From the NCBI RefSeq assembly GCF_947501425.1, contig NZ_CANMVN010000012.1, forward strand, positions 1-54,428: a stretch of 54,428 nucleotides of DNA, read 5' to 3'. Source of the stretch: an uncultured Psychroserpens sp. (GTDB lineage Bacteria > Bacteroidota > Bacteroidia > Flavobacteriales > Flavobacteriaceae). Position numbers and translations under genes: made by a program. The first letter of the stretch is position 1; every line of letters begins with the position of its first letter. Below, piece by piece: positions 34,743 through 43,157 of the stretch. Under the pieces are notes generated by a model. The model saw nothing but the letters and a program-made list of their open reading frames with translations. It had not been told where the DNA came from and made no database searches.

Positions 34743-34777
34743 ATGACAGATAGGTGACATTTAAATGACGTGTGAAA
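34743..34777. promoter_or_regulatory. Possible operator ahead of the HTH-DUF4870 gene
   Basis: AAATGACA, GTGACATTT and AAATGACG occur within 35 bases just upstream of TAGATTTG (34794-34801, a possible -7 box). The direct and inverted ATGAC/GTGAC pattern may be an operator for the neighbouring HTH protein; speculative. Confidence 0.3.
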
Positions 34778-34822
34778 AACCAAGATTACTAATTAGATTT
34801 GCACTAACAAAAATGATATAAA

Positions 34823-35392
34823 ATGAAACAGCCAACACTTAAAGAAAATTTATTATATCAGCGTAAGTTAAAAGGGTATACACAAGATGAACTTGCTGAA
34901 AAAACAACAGTTGGAGTAAGAACTATTCAGCGTATTGAAAAAGGTGAAGTGCAACCGCATTTGCAAACTGTAAAATTATTGGCTGTTGGTTTAAGTATTG
35001 AAGTTGAAGATTTAATTGTTCTTGATAATCCAAATGAAGAAGTTATTCAAAGAAAGTGGATGTTGCTATTTCATGGTACTCCATTTTTGGGATTAATTAT
35101 TCCATTTGCAAATGTTTTAATTCCTTTATTTATATGGGTAGGTAAAGCCAATGATAATAAAGTATACGACCAACATGGAAGAGCCGTAGTGAATTTTCAT
35201 GGGACGATTAATTTAATGGTTATTGTATCGCTCTTGTTGTTTTTTTTGATTCCAGGCTATAATTATTTTATTACTGGAGCAGTTTTTCTTTTCGGAATTA
35301 TTGTTAGTATCATCAATATTTCATCTGCATTAAACAAGCAAACGTGTAACTACCCGTTATCCATTCCTTTTTTGAAACCACAAAAGGATTAA
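34823..35392 (+). CDS. XRE-family HTH regulator fused to a DUF4870 membrane domain
   Basis: 189 residues. Residues 5-62 form an XRE helix-turn-helix (LLYQRKLKGYTQDELAEKTT, GVRTIQRIEKGEVQPH). Residues about 75-180 are a DUF4870 membrane domain with three or four helices (HGTPFLGLIIPFANVLIPLF, GRAVVNFHGTINLMVIVSLL). Such proteins may couple membrane state to transcription. It is followed 21 bases on by two CPBP protease genes on the same strand, so membrane-bound proteolysis could release or regulate it, which is inference. Confidence 0.88.
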   Translation: MKQPTLKENLLYQRKLKGYTQDELAEKTTVGVRTIQRIEKGEVQPHLQTVKLLAVGLSIEVEDLIVLDNPNEEVIQRKWMLLFHGTPFLGLIIPFANVLIPLFIWVGKANDNKVYDQHGRAVVNFHGTINLMVIVSLLLFFLIPGYNYFITGAVFLFGIIVSIINISSALNKQTCNYPLSIPFLKPQKD

Positions 35393-35412
35393 CATTTTAA
35401 ACATTTAGTCAT

Positions 35413-36135
35413 ATGTTAGGATTATTAGTCATAATAGTAGTCTCTTGGGTGCTCTTGCATTTCATTGAAAAGAAAAATATCGAGGTTTTAGGCATCATCC
35501 CTTATCCTAAAAGAATACTTCAGTTTTTGATTGGCATGTTGTTTATGGTTTTGCTTTGTCTTCTATGGATTGCAATTGAAACCTTTATTTTGAATGTCAA
35601 TTGGCAACTAAAAAATGCTATTAATTATACCTTAATTTTTAAATCTTTTGTTTATCATATTCGATCTGCACTCACTGAAGATTTAGTGTTTAGAGGTGCT
35701 ATCCTATACATACTTATACATAGAATAGGTGCGAAATGGGCGATGCTGATTTCTGCAATCATCTTCGGAGGTTATCATGTGTTTTCATATGGAATGACAA
35801 GTGATAGAATTATAGCTATTGCATATGTTGTTTTTGTAACGGGTTTGACAGGATACGTTTGGGCATATACTTTTTATAAATCGAAATCTATAATGTTAGG
35901 GTTAGGCTTTCATTTGGGATATAACTTTTTAATGACCATGTTTTATGATTCGATGCCTTACGGTGAGTTGATTTTTGAAGAGTTGTCCAAAACTAATTTG
36001 AACGATTGGAATTGGCTTTTTTATAGCCTAGTAAAGGGGATCTTTCCATCAATTATGACTTTATTATTTGTGAAATATATAATCAAATCAAACATTCAAA
36101 TATTTAATAACGATAATGAAGACATTGCTAAATAA
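35413..36135 (+). CDS. CPBP-family intramembrane protease, ED variant
   Basis: 240 residues, about seven hydrophobic segments. CPBP (Abi/Rce1) family motifs: TEDLVFRGAILY in place of the usual EExxxR (second Glu is Asp), GGYHVFSYG with a His, and GFHLGYNFLM with the HxxxN. The conserved first Glu and Arg are retained, so activity is possible. The second copy overlaps its end by 20 bases. Roles of bacterial CPBP proteins range from peptide processing to immunity; unknown here. Confidence 0.86.
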   Translation: MLGLLVIIVVSWVLLHFIEKKNIEVLGIIPYPKRILQFLIGMLFMVLLCLLWIAIETFILNVNWQLKNAINYTLIFKSFVYHIRSALTEDLVFRGAILYILIHRIGAKWAMLISAIIFGGYHVFSYGMTSDRIIAIAYVVFVTGLTGYVWAYTFYKSKSIMLGLGFHLGYNFLMTMFYDSMPYGELIFEELSKTNLNDWNWLFYSLVKGIFPSIMTLLFVKYIIKSNIQIFNNDNEDIAK

Positions 36136-36937
36136 GTACCCGACTGCATCACATTTAATTTTGTCAATATTACTTTTTTCCTTAGCCTTGATATTAAGTA
36201 ATATAATAAACAAAGGTGTTGTAAAAGAATACTTTCCATATACAGCTCCAATTTTATTAGGTCTTGCAACTTGGATATTATATAAAGCTGAAAACAAATC
36301 CTTATCAGAAATTGGTCTAAATTTAAGTTTAAGGAACCTCTCGTTTTTGCCATTAGGAGTGTTAATTGGAGTTATAGCTTTATGGGTGGCTAAATATGTC
36401 AGAGCATTGTATACTGACGAATCGCTTGTGATTAGTGAGTCTATAGACTATGTGTCTATCTTATATGCATTCTACTTTATTTTGCCAACTGTTGCTGTTG
36501 AAGAGTTTTTATTTAGAGGTTATTTGTTTAAGAAAACCATTAGTAAGACTAACGTGGTTATAGCCAATATTATTTTTTCTATGTTGTTCATGTTAATTCA
36601 TGTTTTAGATGAAAACGTCATGCAAAATAGAGGTATGATGATTTTGTTAATTGTAAGTATACCAGTTGGACATTTATGGTTTTCTACGGCATTGTTGAAA
36701 TCTAAAACCTTATTTTTTCCTATAGGACTTCATTTAGGAAACAATTGGGCAACTCGGCATTTAGTCACAAATACAGATTCAGGAGATAGTATTTTTTACA
36801 CCATGAACAACGCTACATTTGATACTTGGCCTTATTTTATCGGTTTCATACTTTTATATAATGCTGTATTTCTTTTTATGACCTTTTTAATTTGGAAATG
36901 GAATGATTTTCCTGTTGTTAAAAACATGAATTCATAA
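36116..36937 (+). CDS. CPBP-family intramembrane protease
   Basis: 273 residues, about seven membrane helices. Canonical motifs: VEEFLFRGYLF (EExxxR), a second motif around LFMLIHVLDEN and GLHLGNNWATRH (HxxxN). Its ATG lies inside the preceding CPBP gene, overlapping 20 bases, so the two are coexpressed with the HTH-DUF4870 gene. A 330-base gene-free region with the gyrB promoter follows. Confidence 0.88.
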   Translation: MKTLLNKYPTASHLILSILLFSLALILSNIINKGVVKEYFPYTAPILLGLATWILYKAENKSLSEIGLNLSLRNLSFLPLGVLIGVIALWVAKYVRALYTDESLVISESIDYVSILYAFYFILPTVAVEEFLFRGYLFKKTISKTNVVIANIIFSMLFMLIHVLDENVMQNRGMMILLIVSIPVGHLWFSTALLKSKTLFFPIGLHLGNNWATRHLVTNTDSGDSIFYTMNNATFDTWPYFIGFILLYNAVFLFMTFLIWKWNDFPVVKNMNS

Positions 36938-37151
36938 GCAGAATTTTAGTTTTTTTTTACAGCAAATAACATTAAAAATATTACTTGTAAACGCTTTTGG
37001 GTTTTTGTAAGTTTTCTATAGCAGTTAAAAAACAGTAAAATCGATTTTAAGATGCTTTTTGATCGATTTAAGACACTTTTAAGTAATTAACAAATGTTGA
37101 TAATTATTGTTTTCATTCGATAAAAAGCTTTTAAAATGCCTTAGAATTTCT

Positions 37152-37198
37152 TATCTTTGTTTGTGTTCAAAAGGATGCTGTTAGGCGTCTTTTTTTTA
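37152..37198 (+). promoter_or_regulatory. gyrB promoter box and attenuator-like hairpin
   Basis: TATCTTTG (37152-37159) is a good -7 box. Right after it AAGGATGC (37171-37178) pairs with GCGTCTTT (37185-37192) including two G-T wobbles, then a run of Ts to 37197. This terminator-like structure begins about 12 bases past the box and 70 bases before the gyrB ATG. The rest of 36938-37267 is AT-rich with no gene. Confidence 0.5.
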
Positions 37199-37264
37199 TG
37201 CTGGTATGATTCGAAATTATATCAAAACAATTAGAAACTAAATTATTTCAATAACACATAATAA

Positions 37265-39205
<1,941 letters not shown>

Positions 39206-39255
39206 TAAATCAAGTTTTACTTTCTATTAAACGTATGAAAGTGAAAACCAAATAT

Positions 39256-39292
39256 AAAGCAACTACGTATCTCATGTAGTTGCTTTATTTAT
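39256..39292 (+). terminator. Terminator of gyrB
   Basis: AAAGCAACTAC (39256-39266) pairs with GTAGTTGCTTT (39276-39286); T-rich tail. Confidence 0.82.
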
Positions 39293-39366
39293 TTGAAATC
39301 AAAATAGAATTGGTGTAATTACGTTATATTAGTAATGCCATAATCTAATACCAAATCAATTAACTT

Positions 39367-40380
39367 ATGAAAAATATTTTAATACTGACTCTTGTAATTG
39401 CAAGTGTAATGTCAGCCAAAGCTCAGGAAAACATCAATGATTTATTAGCAGCAGGTATTGCTGATGCCAAAAGATTCACCCAAGACTATATTGCCCCAGC
39501 TTCCGAAGGTCTGGGATTTGGAATTAACAATGGGTGGTTTAATAACGCTAAAGCACCAAAGCGGTTTAGTTTTGAACTTTCAATTATAGGGAATGTAGGC
39601 TTCATTAAAGATGATAAGAAATCATTTCAAATGAATGTAGCCGATTATGAGAATATAAGATTTGACGATGGTAGCCCATCTAAAATGGTAGCTACAGCAC
39701 TTGGAAATAATGATCCTGATATCAGAATTATTATTACCTATGATGATCCTATCTTCGGAAATCAGGAAACAGAACTCATTTTACCTACAGGAATTGCCTC
39801 GGAAAATATAAATATCATTCCTACTGGATTTCTTCAAGCTAGTTTTTCGCCTTTTAAAGGAACACAGGTTAAAGGACGGTTTTTTCCGAAGATCGAATCT
39901 GAAGATGCCAAAGTTGGACTTTATGGAATAGGACTTCAGCAAGACTTTACAAGTTGGTTGCCTGCAGATAAAATCTTTCCTGTTGCTATATCAGGATTGG
40001 TAGCTTATACAAATTTAGATGCTAGTTACGACTTTACAGATGTAGAGATTGTTGAAGGTGAAAACCAACGCATCGAAACAAATGTTAATACCTTTTTGTT
40101 TCAATTGATTGTAGGTACTAAACTGAAGATTATAAATTTTTATGGCGGATTGGGATATGTCACAGGAACATCAACTACAGATCTGTTGGGAACTTACAGA
40201 GTAACCGATGGTTTTCTCTTTTCTCAGGATATTATTGATCCTTTTTCTATCGAACAAGATATCTCAGGTGTTAGAGCAACAGTTGGCGCAAATCTTAAAC
40301 TTGGTTTTTTTGGTTTGAATGCTGATTATACGATTGCAGAATTTGATAGTGCTACACTCGGCATAAATTTTTCATTTTAA
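39367..40380 (+). CDS. DUF6588 outer membrane beta-barrel-like protein
   Basis: 337 residues with signal peptide (ILILTLVIASVMSAKAQ). Begins with NDLLAAGIADAKRFTQDYIA, the DUF6588 opening, with APASEGLGFGINNGWFNNAK next. The rest has alternating strands (GTQVKGRFFPKIESEDAKVG) and ends in a closing strand ATLGINFSF with a terminal Phe, as in outer membrane barrels. No defined function. Bounded by terminators, so monocistronic. Confidence 0.85.
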   Translation: MKNILILTLVIASVMSAKAQENINDLLAAGIADAKRFTQDYIAPASEGLGFGINNGWFNNAKAPKRFSFELSIIGNVGFIKDDKKSFQMNVADYENIRFDDGSPSKMVATALGNNDPDIRIIITYDDPIFGNQETELILPTGIASENINIIPTGFLQASFSPFKGTQVKGRFFPKIESEDAKVGLYGIGLQQDFTSWLPADKIFPVAISGLVAYTNLDASYDFTDVEIVEGENQRIETNVNTFLFQLIVGTKLKIINFYGGLGYVTGTSTTDLLGTYRVTDGFLFSQDIIDPFSIEQDISGVRATVGANLKLGFFGLNADYTIAEFDSATLGINFSF

Positions 40381-40407
40381 AGCTTATACCATTCAAACCA
40401 TTATTAA

Positions 40408-40441
40408 AGAAAGTACAAGATTTTATCTTGTGCTTTTTTCT
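40408..40441 (+). terminator. Terminator of the DUF6588 gene
   Basis: AAGTACAAGAT (40411-40421 region) pairs with ATCTTGTGCTT (40425-40435) with one T-G wobble, then Ts. Confidence 0.85.
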
Positions 40442-40460
40442 TTAACATGCTAAAAATTCG

Positions 40461-40468
40461 TAATTTTG
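40461..40468 (+). promoter_or_regulatory. Candidate -7 box of mdh
   Basis: TAATTTTG fits TAnnTTTG, 46 bases before the mdh ATG. No well-spaced TTG. Confidence 0.5.
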
Positions 40469-40514
40469 CAAACTCAATTATCAACACAATTTAACATAAA
40501 AACAGATTAGAGAA

Positions 40515-41441
40515 ATGAAAGTAACAGTAGTTGGAGCAGGAGCAGTAGGTGCAAGTTGTGCCGAATATATCGCCATTAAAGATTTTGCAAGCGAAGTTGT
40601 ATTATTAGACATCAAAGAAGGATACGCCGAAGGTAAAGCCATGGATTTAATGCAAACAGCGTCTTTAAATGGTTTTGATACAAAGCTTACAGGAGTAACA
40701 AATGATTACACTAAAACCGCCAATAGTGATATTTGTGTCATTACATCTGGTATTCCTCGAAAACCAGGTATGACTCGTGAAGAGCTCATTGGTATTAATG
40801 CTGGTATCGTTAAGTCTGTGTCTTCTAGCTTAATCGAACATTCTCCAAATACGATAATCATTGTAGTAAGTAACCCAATGGATACCATGACTTACCTCGT
40901 TCATAAAACAACTAACTTACCAAAGAACAGGATTATTGGTATGGGAGGTGCGTTAGATTCAGCACGTTTCAAATATAGATTAGCGGAAGCTTTAGGTGCT
41001 CCTATCAGTGATGTTGACGGAATGGTAATTGGAGGTCATAGCGATAAAGGGATGGTGCCTTTAACAGCACATGCTACAAGAAATAGTATCAAGGTGTCTG
41101 AATTTTTATCAGACGACCGTTTAAATCAGGTAAAAGAAGATACTAAAGTTGGTGGAGCAACATTAACTAAATTGTTAGGAACTTCAGCATGGTATGCACC
41201 TGGAGCTGCAGTAAGCGGATTAGTTCAAGCTATTGCTTGTGATCAAAAGAAAATGTTTCCTTGTTCTACATTGTTAGAAGGTGAGTATGGATTAAACGAT
41301 CTTTGTATTGGTGTGCCAGTAATCTTAGGACGTAACGGAATTGAAGAAATCGTAAAGATCGACCTTAGTGATGCAGAAGAAGCACATTTAAAAGAAAGTG
41401 CTGCTGGTGTTCAAAAAACTAACGGATTATTAGAATTATAA
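40515..41441 (+). CDS. mdh: Malate dehydrogenase, LDH-like type
   Basis: 308 residues. NAD-binding motif VVGAGAVGASCAEYIA, TSGIPRKPGMTRE with the substrate-binding arginines, ISNPMDT-type VVSNPMDTMTYLVH, and active-site His in MVIGGHSDKGMVPL. TCA cycle enzyme interconverting malate and oxaloacetate. It belongs to the tetrameric LDH-like MDH group common in Bacteroidota. Followed by a long inverted repeat and the DUF4412 gene. Confidence 0.97.
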   Translation: MKVTVVGAGAVGASCAEYIAIKDFASEVVLLDIKEGYAEGKAMDLMQTASLNGFDTKLTGVTNDYTKTANSDICVITSGIPRKPGMTREELIGINAGIVKSVSSSLIEHSPNTIIIVVSNPMDTMTYLVHKTTNLPKNRIIGMGGALDSARFKYRLAEALGAPISDVDGMVIGGHSDKGMVPLTAHATRNSIKVSEFLSDDRLNQVKEDTKVGGATLTKLLGTSAWYAPGAAVSGLVQAIACDQKKMFPCSTLLEGEYGLNDLCIGVPVILGRNGIEEIVKIDLSDAEEAHLKESAAGVQKTNGLLEL

Positions 41442-41458
41442 ACTCAACAAACGTTGTG

Positions 41459-41525
41459 AAATTTGTTATGGCAAGGTATTTGTCAATAATGAGTAAAACA
41501 ACAAATATATAATCATAACAAATTT
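41459..41525 (+). repeat. 12-bp inverted repeat between mdh and the DUF4412 gene
   Basis: AAATTTGTTATG (41459-41470) is exactly complementary to CATAACAAATTT (41514-41525), separated by 43 bases. The right arm ends four bases before the ATG at 41530, so pairing in the mRNA would hide that start. Confidence 0.6.
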
Positions 41526-41529
41526 TACA

Positions 41530-42186
41530 ATGAAAAAATTACTGATCGCATTCATAGCAGTTTTTAGTTTAACACTTACTGCTCAAGACAAATTAACTGA
41601 AGGAAAAATCGTTTCTAAACAAACCTTATCAAGTGATAATGAACAATTGATGCAACAATTGGCAATGATGGGCGATATGCAAACAACAACGTATTTTAAA
41701 GATAAAAAATCACGTACTGAGCTGTCAAACCCAATGTCTGGTGATGTTGTTACGATTTCTAATACTGAAACCAATGAGTTTTTAACATTAATGGACAACC
41801 CAATGATGGGTAAGAAATATACTTATGTTAAAAATGACAAGGCTGAAGAAATGTCTAAGAACATTGAAGTCAAAGCAGGAGAAGAAACGAAAGAGATTTT
41901 AGGATACAAATGCAAGCAATATTTTGTAAGTATAGACCAAGATGGTGTTCAAATGACCATGGAAATATTTACAACCGAAGCTATTCCAGTCGCTTCTCAA
42001 CAAACATCAATGCTTGGTGATAAATTGAAAGGATTTCCTTTATACATGGTTATGGATATGAATCAGATGGGAAATAAAATGAAAATCACTACTGAAGTTA
42101 CTCAAATTGAAAAGCAATCAGTTTCTGATGATCAGTTTAGTATGACACCTCCAGAAGGATACGAAAATATGGAAGGTCAGAATTAA
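41530..42186 (+). CDS. DUF4412-like exported protein
   Basis: 218 residues with signal peptide (LLIAFIAVFSLTLTAQ). Methionine-rich, with repeated short strands, YFKDKKSRTELSNPMSGDVV and ILGYKCKQYFVSID, as in DUF4412 beta-sheet proteins of Bacteroidota. Methionine content is notable: several Met per strand (LMDNPMMGKKY, MVMDMNQMGNKM), which could suggest metal binding or oxidation buffering; inference. Followed by a strong terminator. Confidence 0.8.
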   Translation: MKKLLIAFIAVFSLTLTAQDKLTEGKIVSKQTLSSDNEQLMQQLAMMGDMQTTTYFKDKKSRTELSNPMSGDVVTISNTETNEFLTLMDNPMMGKKYTYVKNDKAEEMSKNIEVKAGEETKEILGYKCKQYFVSIDQDGVQMTMEIFTTEAIPVASQQTSMLGDKLKGFPLYMVMDMNQMGNKMKITTEVTQIEKQSVSDDQFSMTPPEGYENMEGQN

Positions 42187-42209
42187 AAATTATTCTACAA
42201 TACATCTCA

Positions 42210-42241
42210 GAAGAGCAGCATCATAGCTGCTCTTTTTTTTT
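42210..42241 (+). terminator. Terminator of the DUF4412 gene
   Basis: AGAGCAGC (42212-42219) pairs with GCTGCTCT (42226-42233), followed by eight or more Ts. Confidence 0.93.
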
Positions 42242-42302
42242 GTAGATTTTTATGCTTTTAATCATAAAATATATTCCTTTCATCTAATCTATATTTTTTA
42301 AT

Positions 42303-42310
42303 TATATTTG
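42303..42310 (+). promoter_or_regulatory. -7 box four bases before the 42315 start
   Basis: TATATTTG, then GCGC and ATG at 42315. A transcript from here would begin inside or at the start codon. Confidence 0.45.
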
Positions 42311-42314
42311 GCGC

Positions 42315-42956
42315 ATGAAGACGAGATGGTACTATAGTATTCTCACGGTTATGTTTGTCTTATTAGCAGGTTTTGCTACTAAGGAGCATTGTGCTGTACC
42401 TAATCAGGAAATCGTTCTTCAATTTACTAATGATGCTATCACTTCTAATGATGCTAAAAACACCATTAGTATTGTAAAGCAACAACTTCAGTCTGTAGGT
42501 GTTGAGAATATTCAAGTCAAAGAGCAGCAAGGCGGACATTTAAAAATCACCTATTACAGTGATTCAGATGTAGATAGTATCAAAGCGGTGCTTTCCGAAG
42601 TGAACCTATTAGAACTTGGATACTTATCAGACCAAAATGGCGATCCTCAAATACCTTCTGATGATCGTTCGCTATCTTACAACCTTGATGTTTATGAAAT
42701 TCAACAAGCAGATGATGCTTCTGATCTAGGTGGTAAGCTAGCTTTAGAAACCAAAGCAGAACAGGATAGGTTTTATAATCCTAATCTATTTGTTCCTCAA
42801 AAAAATGTAGATGAAAAAGAACTTTGCAAAAGTGTAGAAGTTGCTTATAAATTTAATAGAACTGTTGCAATTGCAATAGATAATAGCTCTCGAAAAATTC
42901 CTGAAGTTAGAGCAGGACCTTCACATTTTGGGACATGTTTTCATACAATTAGCTAA
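42315..42956 (+). CDS. Exported protein resembling the SecD P1 region
   Basis: 213 residues. One N-terminal hydrophobic segment (about 7-22) serves as signal or anchor. Residues about 30-105 read IVLQFTNDAITSNDAKNTIS, IVKQQLQSVGVENIQVKEQQ and then GGHLKITYYSDSDVDSIKAV, which follows the order of the SecD P1 base (RKRIDQFGV..IQRLGNSGRVLVELPGV in the neighbour). The remainder is unrecognised and contains two Cys. It is upstream of secDF, same strand. The likeness is by eye. Confidence 0.6.
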   Translation: MKTRWYYSILTVMFVLLAGFATKEHCAVPNQEIVLQFTNDAITSNDAKNTISIVKQQLQSVGVENIQVKEQQGGHLKITYYSDSDVDSIKAVLSEVNLLELGYLSDQNGDPQIPSDDRSLSYNLDVYEIQQADDASDLGGKLALETKAEQDRFYNPNLFVPQKNVDEKELCKSVEVAYKFNRTVAIAIDNSSRKIPEVRAGPSHFGTCFHTIS

Positions 42957-43082
42957 ATAGCAAATTCCCATTAAATTTCCGTAAAAATAGTGTTGAGCAA
43001 CATAACGCTTAACCTTTCAAAGATGGCTTTTAGTATTTAATCGAAAAGCCACATAAATAGTATATATAAACATAAATAATAA

Positions 43083-43112
43083 TTGTCAAACTGGAGGTAA
43101 ATTCTATATTTG
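43083..43112 (+). promoter_or_regulatory. Promoter of secDF
   Basis: TTG (43083-43085) and TATATTTG (43105-43112) are 19 bases apart. The predicted start of transcription is about 43118, beside the hairpin CCCGA-AAAT-TCGGG (43117-43130), so the mRNA may begin with a stem. Confidence 0.72.
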
Positions 43113-43157
43113 CTCTCCCGAAAATTCGGGTTAACGTTTGACCTAAAAATTATAATA

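Noticed and set aside
43024-43051. TGGCTTTT / AAAAGCCA inverted repeat upstream of secDF as a terminator
   Set aside because: Eight paired bases with a 12-base loop and no T-run on either strand; probably chance or a minor structure.
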